This document shows, piece by piece, positions 30,174 to 38,201 of a DNA stretch of 64,000 nt. Each line of letters opens with the position of its first letter. Position 1 is the stretch's first letter. The position numbers were made by a program, and so were the translations under genes. The notes below the pieces were generated by a model that did not search any database, was not told the DNA's origin, and was given only the letters and a program-made list of their open reading frames with translations. This stretch comes from Vibrio pomeroyi. Its GTDB lineage: Bacteria; Pseudomonadota; Gammaproteobacteria; Enterobacterales; Vibrionaceae. The stretch covers positions 2,790,001-2,854,000 of the forward strand of contig NZ_AP025506.1 of the NCBI RefSeq assembly GCF_024347595.1. The letters are read 5' to 3'.

Positions 30174-32795
30174 ATGCCTTATCAATGCCCTCTTACGTTC
30201 AATGACGAACAAATTGAAATTTGCGAATTAAAAAATCAGCTCGAGATCTTCACGCAGTATCAAAAAAATGAATTCCTGAATCATCACCCAGTTACCGACT
30301 TAGTGTTGCTGCGCTCCGAATACATGGACTTGCTACTCAATCGACTATGGGAGCATTTCGGATTCAACAAACTGCCTCATATTTCCCTCGTCGCTGTAGG
30401 TGGTTATGGCCGTGGTGAGCTTCATCCCTTGTCTGACATTGATATCCTTATCGTCTCACAGAAAACATTACCACCAGCACTTGGCGAAAAAGTCAGCCAG
30501 TTCATCACCCTACTCTGGGATTTGAGACTCGAAGTCGGCCACGCGGTACGAACCATTGCTGAGTGTCTTGATATCGGCATTGATGACTTAACCGTTGCAA
30601 CCAACCTGCAAGAGTCGCGCTTATTGTGCGGCAGCGAAGACACCTTCCAAGAACTGAAGCTGAAGATTCACTCTGATTCATTTTGGCCAAGTGAGACTTT
30701 CTATAAGGCTAAGATTCAAGAACAAAGAGAGCGTCACGCTCGCTACCACGACACCACTTACAATCTTGAACCCGACATCAAATCGACTCCAGGCGGACTC
30801 AGAGACATCCACACTCTGAGCTGGGTTGCGCGTCGACACTTCGGTGCCACATCTTTGCTGGAAATGAGTAAGTACGGCTTTCTAACTGATGCTGAATATC
30901 GTGAGTTAGTGGAGTGCCAAGATTTCCTATGGCGCGTTCGTTTTGCGCTGCATATTGAGTTGCGCCGTTACGACAACCGCCTGACGTTTGCTCATCAAGC
31001 TCAAGTCGCTGAACATTTGGGTTATACGGGCGAAGGCAACCGTGGCGTCGAAATGATGATGAAAGAGTTCTACCGTACGCTTCGTCGTGTCGCTGAACTC
31101 AATAAGATGCTGCTTAAGTTGTTTGATCAAGCGATCATTAATGGCGGTCAGACTCAAGACGCTGAGATTCTCGACAATGACTTCCAGCGCCGTGGTTCAC
31201 TGATTGAAGCACGCAAGCCTGCTCTATTCCAAGCGAGACCAGAAACCATTCTCGATATGTTTATTCATATCGCGAACGACTCGTCCATCGAAGGCGTTAG
31301 TCCACCAACATTGCGACAACTACGTACGGCACGTCGTCGATTAAACCGATTCCTGCATACGATTCCTGAGGCTCGCGAGAAATTCATGGCCTTGGTTCGT
31401 CACCCGAACGCTCTGCACAAAGCCTTTAGCTTGATGCACAAACTGGGCGTGCTGTCGGCGTATTTACCACAGTGGAGCCAGATTGTCGGTCAGATGCAGT
31501 TCGACCTGTTCCATGTTTACACCGTGGATGAGCACAGTATTCGCCTTCTCAAGCACATCAATCGTTTTAGCCAAGTTGAAAACCACGACAAGCACCCTAT
31601 CTGTTGTGAAGTGTATCCTCGCGTACAGAAAAAAGAGTTGCTGATTCTTGCGGCTATCTTCCACGACATTGGCAAAGGCCGTGGCGGAGATCACTCAGAG
31701 ATTGGCGCGGTTGAGGCTTACTCTTTCTGTATTGAACACGGGCTATCAAAGCCAGAAGCCAAGCAAGTAGCATGGCTCGTTCAAAATCACCTATTGATGT
31801 CAGTAACCGCTCAGCGCCGTGATATCTACGACCCGGATGTGATCACCGAGTTCGCCAAGAAAGTGCGCGATGAAGAGTCATTAGAGCTGCTGGTGTGCTT
31901 AACCGTCGCTGACATCTGTGCGACTAACCCAGAGCTATGGAACAGTTGGAAACGCACCCTGCTAGCAGAGCTCTTCCACTCAACACAGCGTGCACTTCGC
32001 CGTGGTTTAGAAAACCCTGTCGATGTCAGAGACCGTATTCGTCACAATCAACAAATGGCATCAGCATTGCTGCGTAAAGAAGGGTTCACTGCTCGTGAAA
32101 TTGAAGTGTTGTGGCAACGCTTTAAAGCCGATTACTTCTTACGTCACACGCATAAACAAATCGCTTGGCACTGTGAGCACTTACTTCGCCTAGAAGACCC
32201 AAGCCAACCATTAGTGCTGATCAGCAAAAAAGCGACGCGTGGTGGTACAGAGGTATTCGTTTACTGCAAAGACCAAGCTGCACTTTTCGCGACCGTGGTT
32301 GCCGAGCTTGATAGACGTAATTTTAACGTTCACGACGCGCAGGTCATGGTCAGCAAAGATGGTCATGTTTTGGATACTTTTATCGTACTCGACCAACATG
32401 GTGAAGCGATTGATGAAGCAAGACACAAAGCCGTGGCTAAGCACCTGACTCATGTTCTGGCGGATGGTCGTCCGACTAAGATCAAGACACGCCGCACACC
32501 TCGTAACTTACAGCACTTCAAGGTGAAGACTTTGGTTGAGTTCCTACCAACCAAGAGTAAAAAGCGCACCTTAATGGAGTTAAGAGCTCTAGACACGCCA
32601 GGGCTATTGGCTCAAGTAGGTGCTACCTTTGCTGAGTTAGACATTAATTTACACGGCGCAAAAATCACCACTATAGGTGAACGAGCAGAGGATTTGTTCA
32701 TTCTGACCAGTGAAGCGGGAGGAAGGCTTTCTGAAGAACAAGAGCAAGCGTTGAGAGAAAGATTAACGGAACATGTTTCGGAACTTGCGCCTTAA
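30174..32795 (+). CDS. glnD: PII uridylyltransferase / uridylyl-removing enzyme
   Basis: GlnD is the glutamine sensor that uridylylates and deuridylylates PII (GlnB, encoded at about 7 kb). The nucleotidyltransferase motif GGYGRGELHPLSDIDIL lies near residues 75-91. The HD hydrolase domain is centred on AAIFHDIGKGRGGDHSEIG near 490-510. Two ACT domains start near 689 and 800. I choose ATG 30174 (873 residues); a TTG eight codons upstream is in frame but less likely. Confidence 0.97.
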   Translation: MPYQCPLTFNDEQIEICELKNQLEIFTQYQKNEFLNHHPVTDLVLLRSEYMDLLLNRLWEHFGFNKLPHISLVAVGGYGRGELHPLSDIDILIVSQKTLPPALGEKVSQFITLLWDLRLEVGHAVRTIAECLDIGIDDLTVATNLQESRLLCGSEDTFQELKLKIHSDSFWPSETFYKAKIQEQRERHARYHDTTYNLEPDIKSTPGGLRDIHTLSWVARRHFGATSLLEMSKYGFLTDAEYRELVECQDFLWRVRFALHIELRRYDNRLTFAHQAQVAEHLGYTGEGNRGVEMMMKEFYRTLRRVAELNKMLLKLFDQAIINGGQTQDAEILDNDFQRRGSLIEARKPALFQARPETILDMFIHIANDSSIEGVSPPTLRQLRTARRRLNRFLHTIPEAREKFMALVRHPNALHKAFSLMHKLGVLSAYLPQWSQIVGQMQFDLFHVYTVDEHSIRLLKHINRFSQVENHDKHPICCEVYPRVQKKELLILAAIFHDIGKGRGGDHSEIGAVEAYSFCIEHGLSKPEAKQVAWLVQNHLLMSVTAQRRDIYDPDVITEFAKKVRDEESLELLVCLTVADICATNPELWNSWKRTLLAELFHSTQRALRRGLENPVDVRDRIRHNQQMASALLRKEGFTAREIEVLWQRFKADYFLRHTHKQIAWHCEHLLRLEDPSQPLVLISKKATRGGTEVFVYCKDQAALFATVVAELDRRNFNVHDAQVMVSKDGHVLDTFIVLDQHGEAIDEARHKAVAKHLTHVLADGRPTKIKTRRTPRNLQHFKVKTLVEFLPTKSKKRTLMELRALDTPGLLAQVGATFAELDINLHGAKITTIGERAEDLFILTSEAGGRLSEEQEQALRERLTEHVSELAP

Positions 32796-32959
32796 AAAGA
32801 GAATCTTACCGTCAAATAAATGTGGGTAAAGATAGAGAGCGATCTTGCCCACAACTTACAATCAATTCCCAGATATCAACTATCTAGCTCGTCGCTAGGC
32901 TGCTACATTGATTAAGTCAATTACATAAAAGTATTACATTCATAAACTAGAGGTCGCTT

Positions 32960-33343
32960 ATGTATCCAAACCTCACTGGCTTAGGTATCCACGAACCTAA
33001 ACAGATTGAACGTTACTCCCTTCGCCAAGAAGCGCACAAAGATATCCTTAAGATTTACTTTCGTAAGCAGAAAGGCGAATTGTTCGCGAAAAGCGTTAAG
33101 TTTAAGTACCCACGACAAGTAAAAAGTGTGCTTGTTAGCGGTGGCAACAATCAATACAAAGAAGTGACTGAGATTAACCGCAACCTCACTCTTGTGATTG
33201 ATGAACTGAACAAGATAACCAAACCGACACCAACCACTGAGATGGATGTGAAGCAGAAGATCCTTACTGACTTGCGCCACCTAGAGAAAGTGGTATCAAG
33301 TAAGATCTCAGAGATCGAAGCTGATCTAGAAAAGCTAAAATGA
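32960..33343 (+). CDS. yaeH: UPF0325 family protein YaeH
   Basis: The 127-residue protein matches the YaeH family over its whole length: [33 protein letters not shown] and the C-terminal [13 protein letters not shown] are nearly identical to E. coli YaeH. Function is unknown. It is charged, has no signal peptide and is probably cytoplasmic. It follows glnD by 164 bp, close to its E. coli location near glnD/dapD. Confidence 0.92.
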   Translation: MYPNLTGLGIHEPKQIERYSLRQEAHKDILKIYFRKQKGELFAKSVKFKYPRQVKSVLVSGGNNQYKEVTEINRNLTLVIDELNKITKPTPTTEMDVKQKILTDLRHLEKVVSSKISEIEADLEKLK

Positions 33344-33403
33344 TCCCGAGAATATACAGCTAGCAACCACGATTAGTTGTTGAGCTCAGATCACACAGAC
33401 ATT

Positions 33404-33436
33404 AAAAAGGGCTGATATCACTATCAGCCCTTTGTT
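33404..33436. terminator. Bidirectional terminator between yaeH and truC
   Basis: A perfect 12-bp stem, AAAGGGCTGATA (33406-33417) with TATCAGCCCTTT (33422-33433), and a 4-nt loop, with A-rich and T-rich flanks on opposite sides. It serves two convergent genes. Confidence 0.92.
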
Positions 33437-33473
33437 TTATTCTACTTCTAAGCGTGCTTAGATGCGTGTGCTT

Positions 33474-34223
33474 TTACTTAGACGAACACGCTTTAGCATC
33501 GATTAAGTTGGTGTCCCACTCAAAGGTTTCAAACAACCTTAACCACGTTTCATCTAGGTTCGCCTTCATTACCAACTCTTCTTTAGTGAAAGGATGAATG
33601 AAGCGTAATTCAGACGCATGCAGCAACAAACGGTGCGAATCTAAATCATCACGAAACAGTCGGTTGTGCTTACCATCACCATGTGAGGTATCACCAACGA
33701 TTGGGTGTCTTAGGTGAGCCATATGACGACGCAGCTGATGTTTGCGACCTGTCTTTGGCATCATCTCAACCAAGCAATAACGGCTCGTTGGGAAACGTCC
33801 TGTAGAATATGGCACTTCGACTTTTGCTAGCGGTTCATAGACTGTCACCGCCTCTTGTGCTTCTTTGTCTTCTTTCGCGAACTTATCTGCGATCTTATCC
33901 AACTCAACCTTCAGCGCGTAATCGAGCGTATCGCCCTCTTCTATCCAACCACGAACAATTGCATGGTAAGTCTTTTGCATCTCATGGTTAGCGAACATTG
34001 GCATCACCTCAGACGCAACCTCACTCGACAGAGCAAACACCAATACGCCAGACGTTGGGCGGTCTAAGCGGTGCAGAGGAAATACGTGCTGACCAATTTG
34101 GTCACGCAGTGTTTGCATCACAAATCGAGTCTCGTGTTTATCCAACCATGAGCGATGCACTAACATGCCCGCCGGCTTATTCACCGCGACAAAATACTCA
34201 TCTTGATAAATGATCTCTAACAT
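33474..34223 (-). CDS. truC: tRNA pseudouridine(65) synthase TruC
   Basis: TruC makes pseudouridine 65 in tRNA-Ile and tRNA-Asp. The RluA-family catalytic motif HRLDRPTSGVLVFA contains the nucleophilic Asp, and GRKHQLRRHMAHLRHPIVGD is the second family signature. I start at ATG 34223, whose first base overlaps the yqcC stop (TAATG), giving 249 residues and translational coupling. The yqcC-truC pairing is the same as in E. coli. Confidence 0.94.
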   Translation of the reverse strand: MLEIIYQDEYFVAVNKPAGMLVHRSWLDKHETRFVMQTLRDQIGQHVFPLHRLDRPTSGVLVFALSSEVASEVMPMFANHEMQKTYHAIVRGWIEEGDTLDYALKVELDKIADKFAKEDKEAQEAVTVYEPLAKVEVPYSTGRFPTSRYCLVEMMPKTGRKHQLRRHMAHLRHPIVGDTSHGDGKHNRLFRDDLDSHRLLLHASELRFIHPFTKEELVMKANLDETWLRLFETFEWDTNLIDAKACSSK

Positions 34224-34537
34224 TACGCGCATACCTCATCAATGCTCTGAATCGTCACTAGCAGTTCGGCCTTGTCTGCCTCATTTTTCCATACTTCACC
34301 AAAATAAGGATGAATAGCAAAGCCCTTTGGTAAGCTCATTCGTGCATCCATCATTGCGTTGATCTTCACGATGAAGATCCACTGCAACCACTCTTCAGGT
34401 TGTAACGAATCAATCGCGAAAGGTTCAACACTGGCCAGAGCTTCGTCCGAAGGTGGAACATCACTCCACAACGAACATTGGCGCATTTGTTGTTCTAATT
34501 GTTGAAGTAAAGGAGGTAACTTTGTGGCAGCTGTCAT
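34223..34537 (-). CDS. yqcC: YqcC family protein (DUF446)
   Basis: This 104-residue protein has the YqcC core SLQPEEWLQWIFIVKINAMM and LPKGFAIHPYFGEVW. Molecular function is unknown; by family it is a small helical cytoplasmic protein. The upstream AGGAGG ribosome-binding site is strong, and coupling to truC by TAATG suggests a link to tRNA modification, which is inference from context only. Confidence 0.9.
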   Translation of the reverse strand: MTAATKLPPLLQQLEQQMRQCSLWSDVPPSDEALASVEPFAIDSLQPEEWLQWIFIVKINAMMDARMSLPKGFAIHPYFGEVWKNEADKAELLVTIQSIDEVCA

Positions 34538-34624
34538 TTTTCACCAAGTTATTTATCTAGTGACCTTGAAATTGGGGCATAGAGTACCATCTATTTAGGA
34601 AAGAAAGTTAGGAGCTTTATTACT

Positions 34625-35665
34625 ATGGAAACGATTCACACGCTCACTCAGTTACTAAAGAATAGCGGTTGCCAATACGATATCTACGACTTAGGTCGTC
34701 GCATTCAGAAGATCGACAACACCTTATTCTCTGATGTTGAGCAAGGGAAACAGCCGTACCCATTTCCACTTCAGAAACAAGCTCACTTAGCCATTAGTTA
34801 CTGGAACGAACACAAGCAGCCTTGGATTTGGTTCCTAAAGTTCAAGCTGGACGAAAGAGGCCTATTGCATCAAGGCGATGTAGGCAACTTTCTTAAGTTT
34901 GTTATCGAAGCGATGGGCACACGTCTAAACGGCGAGATCAGCGAAGAGCAACAACAAAAGCTGTCTAACAACCCATACACGTTCAAGCCTTCAGAAGACA
35001 AGATGGCCGTGTTCCATAGCCAAGTAAGAGCAGGTTTGGACCTAGCGACGAGCCAATACTACGAACACGCTCAACACTACTTCACTGGTGATCTAGGCTG
35101 GGACAACTGGAAAACGGTTGGTCTTCAAGGCATCACCGATATGTGTGCTCGCCTAGGCAGCCAACAAAACGGTGTCGCGATTCGCAAAGCATTGAGCAAA
35201 CTGCCATCAGAACCTCTATACGCAACACTTGGGGCGCTTGAGCACACGCAAATCAATGACAAACTGGCTCAACGCTTACAAGAGATGGCTGAAAATGAGA
35301 TTAACAGCCAAGAACCGGATCTGTTCTTGCTGTCTGCGTTGGTTCGTGCCCTTTCTGGTGCTGAGCAAAGCACAACGAATGGCGTAATTAACCAAGTTCT
35401 GGCGAGCCCACGCTTAAGTCACCAAGAGGTGTTAATTGGTTTGGCTGGTCGAAGCTGGCACGCACTGCAAGATCCAGCGATTGCTGAGCAATTCTTGCTG
35501 CGTCTCGCACAAACGGGCAACCAAAACTTGTTCAATCAGTTATTTGCAGATTTAGTGATGATTCCAACTCTGAGAATGGTATTTTTACCGCTACTGAACT
35601 CAAATCCATCACCAGAACTTGCCAACGCACTGGTCGAACTGCAACAAGCGGCCAAAGCTAAATAA
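34625..35665 (+). CDS. DUF3549 family protein
   Basis: A 346-residue soluble protein that I recognise as DUF3549, a family of Vibrio and relatives. It opens with ETIHTLTQLLKNSGCQYDIY and contains QPWIWFLKFKLDERGLLHQG; the C-terminal half (residues 180-340) is a run of helical hairpins resembling HEAT-like repeats. No catalytic motif or signal peptide is visible. It is divergent from yqcC and precedes the DUF3301 gene by 105 bp. Confidence 0.75.
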   Translation: METIHTLTQLLKNSGCQYDIYDLGRRIQKIDNTLFSDVEQGKQPYPFPLQKQAHLAISYWNEHKQPWIWFLKFKLDERGLLHQGDVGNFLKFVIEAMGTRLNGEISEEQQQKLSNNPYTFKPSEDKMAVFHSQVRAGLDLATSQYYEHAQHYFTGDLGWDNWKTVGLQGITDMCARLGSQQNGVAIRKALSKLPSEPLYATLGALEHTQINDKLAQRLQEMAENEINSQEPDLFLLSALVRALSGAEQSTTNGVINQVLASPRLSHQEVLIGLAGRSWHALQDPAIAEQFLLRLAQTGNQNLFNQLFADLVMIPTLRMVFLPLLNSNPSPELANALVELQQAAKAK

Positions 35666-35770
35666 GCAAAATAGGCTAAATAAGCTCACTAAGAGATTCA
35701 CTCTCTAGCTCATTAAAACGCGCAACAATCACAATTGGAATGAAGAGATAAAAAAGGAAGTATGGATTAA

Positions 35771-36079
35771 ATGATAGATAACTTATTGGCTATTTTGTTT
35801 CTGTGCTTCTTTTGCTTTTTATTTTGGCAGCAGCGCAGGCAATCAGAGCTTGCGAAGGCTGCCATTGCGAGAAAGTGTAAAGAGCTGGACTTACAGTTGT
35901 TGAGTGTCGCTTTCAGTGGTCATAAGCTTAAGATGCGCCATGAGTTAACCACGATTTGGCGCTGGCATACTGTGTACCAATTTGAGTTTTCAGCGTTAGG
36001 TGATGACCTATACCAAGGCAAGCTGACCATGGTTGGCTTCCGCTCTATGCGGTTTGAGCTACAGCCTCATAGAATGTAA
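35771..36079 (+). CDS. DUF3301 family small membrane protein
   Basis: A 102-residue protein with one N-terminal membrane helix (LLAILFLCFFCFLFW) followed by a short charged stretch and a beta-rich domain ending FRSMRFELQPHRM. This layout matches DUF3301. Function is unknown. AAGGAAG lies upstream. Its last 35 bp overlap the 3' end of the convergent GNAT gene. Confidence 0.78.
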   Translation: MIDNLLAILFLCFFCFLFWQQRRQSELAKAAIARKCKELDLQLLSVAFSGHKLKMRHELTTIWRWHTVYQFEFSALGDDLYQGKLTMVGFRSMRFELQPHRM

Positions 36080-36563
36080 CGTCACAATACGCGGTATAGC
36101 GATATTCATGATAAGGGCCAAACTGATCTTGTTTGGTCCCTTTAAATGCAAAACCGAGTTTTTCTAACAACTTAATGGATGGGTTATGACCGACATTGAC
36201 GGTTGCGACGACATTCGTTAGGTGCTCTTCAAAACACACCAAGCTAAAGAAAGGCTTTAGCACTTCACTCGCAAGACCTTTATTCCAGTGTTCTTTATCC
36301 AAAATAAAGCCAAGTTCATGCCTGCCCTTTTCAGATGAAATAAAGACATGCCCCAGATATTCACGAGTTTGGTTATGGATGATCGCGCGGCAGAAGCCGA
36401 CGTTGTCTTGCAGTATTTCTTTAAAAAGGTGCTTCGCAGAGGCAATAGAGTGCGGCCCGTTCATTTCAGCACGATTAATGGGGCAGCAGTTTAACTTAAT
36501 AAAGTCGAGTTCTAGCTGTTCAGTATAAGGTACCAACAGCGTTCTTGAGGTTGCTATCGTCAT
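36045..36563 (-). CDS. GNAT-family N-acetyltransferase (RimJ/RimL-like)
   Basis: The 172-residue protein has the RimL-type GNAT layout: an N-terminal TEQLELDFIKLNCC strand, GRHELGFILDKEHWNKGLAS (acetyl-CoA-binding loop region), and NVGHNPSIKLLEKLGFAFKG, the classic motif B with Asn and the LGF turn. The substrate is unknown; alanine N-termini or small amino compounds are possible. An AAGGAG ribosome-binding site precedes ATG 36563. It overlaps the convergent DUF3301 gene by 35 bp. Confidence 0.85.
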   Translation of the reverse strand: MTIATSRTLLVPYTEQLELDFIKLNCCPINRAEMNGPHSIASAKHLFKEILQDNVGFCRAIIHNQTREYLGHVFISSEKGRHELGFILDKEHWNKGLASEVLKPFFSLVCFEEHLTNVVATVNVGHNPSIKLLEKLGFAFKGTKQDQFGPYHEYRYTAYCDVTFYEAVAQTA

Positions 36564-36666
36564 AAAACACTCCTTGTGTTGACCATTAGCAGAAAAGCAG
36601 ATGTCGCGCTCTTAGATGAAAAGTTCTCGACTAAGCAGAGCCTCCTAGACAGAGAAAGCTTCAGAA

Positions 36667-36699
36667 AAAGAAAAGCCCCGACACCGAAGTGTCAGGGCT
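36667..36699 (-). terminator. Intrinsic terminator of csrB
   Basis: The minus strand has an 11-bp stem (36689-36699 with 36674-36684, one G-U pair) with a TTCG tetraloop, followed by TTTTCTTTTTC. Confidence 0.92.
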
Positions 36700-37077
36700 A
36701 GGGTCTTACTCGCAGCAGTCCGGCTACTAATTAATGCTCCATGCATCATCCATAATAGTGGCTGTAATCCTTCAGCTCTTTCCTTTACTTCGCCGTCCTA
36801 GCGGTGTCCAATCATCCTGAAAGCTAACAATCCTAGTTAGCGCACATCACTTGTTCCGTGAGCGGTGTCCTTTACATCGTCCTGATGCTAATCCAACCCT
36901 TTAATCCTAAAGGTGTCCATTGTCATTCCGTTGCAGCTAACTTCCTGTTAACTGACTGTATCCCTACAATGTCCTTACGCTCCATGCTTGATCACTCAAT
37001 CCTAAGTAACCAAATCTTCATCCTGAAGATAACCAAATCCTTGGTGCTTTCCTGTTCCGTGTCAGAATCCTTCCGAC
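36667..37077 (-). ncRNA. csrB: CsrB-family regulatory RNA that sequesters CsrA
   Basis: The region has no credible protein gene but on the minus strand reads as a CsrB-type RNA. I count about 26 GGA motifs in about 411 nt, many as AGGA or TCAGGATGA in the loops of short hairpins. The predicted 5' end GTCGGAAGGATTCTGAC folds into a GGA-loop hairpin. The 3' part TAGTAGCCGGACTGCTGCGA closely resembles the end of E. coli CsrB (AGTAGCTGGAATGCTGCGA). It ends in a terminator hairpin at 36670-36699. Such RNAs titrate the translational regulator CsrA. In Vibrio they are driven by the VarS/VarA system and feed into quorum sensing, motility and virulence. Both ends are predictions. Confidence 0.93.
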
Positions 37078-37084
37078 AAGGTTT

Positions 37085-37112
37085 AATTTACGCGATTTAG
37101 GATTTCGGACAA
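37085..37112 (-). promoter_or_regulatory. Promoter of csrB
   Basis: On the minus strand TTGTCC (37112-37107) and TAAATT (37090-37085) are spaced by 16 bp, and seven bases further is the G of GTCGG (37077), the predicted start. Positions 37113-37200 are very AT-rich and could bend or bind IHF, but I see no perfect IHF site. Confidence 0.75.
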
Positions 37113-37235
37113 TAGATTTGCATCACACTTTGAATTCAATCGAGTTGTTAATTATATAAAACAATTAAAATTCAATACCTTAACCATATGCATATCAATC
37201 TCTCTAGACAACTATTCGTGTTATCTCACAGCCTT

Positions 37236-37253
37236 TGTAAGAGATCTCTCACA
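37236..37253. promoter_or_regulatory. VarA/UvrY/GacA-type box upstream of csrB
   Basis: TGTAAGAGATCTCTCACA matches the GacA/UvrY consensus TGTAAG-N6-CTTACA with one mismatch. It lies about 165 bp upstream of the csrB start, similar to the distal UvrY site of E. coli csrB. It is also about 80 bp upstream of the divergent KfrA_N-like gene and could affect both. Confidence 0.75.
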
Positions 37254-37330
37254 CGCCATGGGATGTTTTATGATTCGCTATCATCCACCGGAGCGAGTAA
37301 AATGACCAAAAACTAAAAATGGAGGTCAAC

Positions 37331-37618
37331 ATGCTGACAAAAGATGTTTCTGAAGAGTTGAAATCGGTGCTTGAAGGACTGCAAGCACAAGGCAAAGAGC
37401 CGACCGTTGCATTAGTAAAAGCTCGCATGAGTACATCGGTTCCAATGCCTGCTTTAATCACAACCATCAAGAGCTGGAAAAGTGCGAATCGCGTTCCTAA
37501 AGTTGAAGTCGCGACACAAGAAGAGCCAGCACTAGACCGTGTTAGCCAACTAGAAAAGAAAATCCTAGAACTTACCGCTCGTGTTGCCACGCTTGAAGCT
37601 AAGTTATTACATAAATAG
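37331..37618 (+). CDS. Small KfrA_N-like putative DNA-binding protein with coiled coil
   Basis: From ATG 37331, which follows a perfect GGAGG, the product has 95 residues. The first part (KSVLEGLQAQGKEPTVALVK followed by ARMSTSVPMPALITTIKSWK) resembles the N-terminal DNA-binding domain of KfrA-like proteins. The C-terminus (VSQLEKKILELTARVATLEA) is a clear leucine-heptad coiled coil, so it probably dimerises. Function is unknown. It is divergent from csrB and shares its control region, and is followed 21 bp later by yaiI. Confidence 0.72.
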   Translation: MLTKDVSEELKSVLEGLQAQGKEPTVALVKARMSTSVPMPALITTIKSWKSANRVPKVEVATQEEPALDRVSQLEKKILELTARVATLEAKLLHK

Positions 37619-37639
37619 GCTAACTGAGAATAGAACACT

Positions 37640-38083
37640 ATGAAGATATGGGTTGATGCGGACGCTTGTCCAAAGGTTATCCGAGAAACCATCGTACGCG
37701 CAGCTGAGCGAACTGGTGTTGAATGCACCTTCATCGCAAACCACGTTGTTCCTGTACCAAAACGAGTGAACATCCACTCTATTCAAGTACCAAGTGGCTT
37801 CGATATCGCCGACAACGAAATAGTAAAACGCACAGAGAAAGGCGACCTTGTCATTACTTCAGACATCCCTCTGGCAGATGAAGTGATCACCAAAGGCGCA
37901 CTGGCACTAAGCTCGCGCGGTGAGCTTTACACCAAAGAGACCATTAAAGCGCGTCTCAACATTCGTGATTTTATGGAAACCATGCGTTCAAGTGGCATCC
38001 AAACTGGCGGACCAAGCACCCTTTCTCAAACCGACCGTCGTGAGTTCGCCAACCATCTCGATCGCCTGCTAGCAAAACGCTAA
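37640..38083 (+). CDS. yaiI: UPF0178 family protein YaiI
   Basis: The 147-residue protein matches the YaiI/YqxD family end to end: [56 protein letters not shown] and [20 protein letters not shown]. The conserved Asp residues at the start and in TSDIPLAD give it a PIN-nuclease-like look, but no activity is established. It probably shares a transcript with the KfrA_N-like gene. Confidence 0.92.
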   Translation: MKIWVDADACPKVIRETIVRAAERTGVECTFIANHVVPVPKRVNIHSIQVPSGFDIADNEIVKRTEKGDLVITSDIPLADEVITKGALALSSRGELYTKETIKARLNIRDFMETMRSSGIQTGGPSTLSQTDRREFANHLDRLLAKR

Positions 38084-38159
38084 ACTCGACTTTTCTTATT
38101 AAGATAGAGCTCAAATCTATCTCTTAGTCGCAGTAGCTCAGATGAAATTTTAATCGACA

Positions 38160-38195
38160 TACTCCGTTCTTGATATTAATTACAATAACGGAGTA
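38160..38195 (+). promoter_or_regulatory. Hairpin that would sequester the ompV-like ribosome-binding site
   Basis: TACTCCGTT (38160-38168) and AACGGAGTA (38187-38195) form a perfect 9-bp inverted repeat around an 18-nt AT-rich loop. The right arm contains the GGAG ribosome-binding site of the following gene (ATG 38202). If transcription starts upstream of 38160, the site would be paired and translation limited. It could instead be an operator. Confidence 0.45.
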
Positions 38196-38201
38196 TTGAT
38201 T

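Noticed and set aside
36858..37100. An 80-codon plus-strand open frame inside the csrB region
   Set aside because: It is antisense to the GGA-rich RNA, has no ribosome-binding site, and its sequence is explained by the RNA repeats.
37249..37773. A 174-codon minus-strand open frame
   Set aside because: It is a shadow of the KfrA_N-like and yaiI genes, both well supported on the plus strand; the translation is Ser/Thr/Phe-rich without homology.
38101..38126. Hairpin AGATAG/CTATCT after yaiI as a terminator
   Set aside because: The stem is only 6 bp with a long loop and no T-run.
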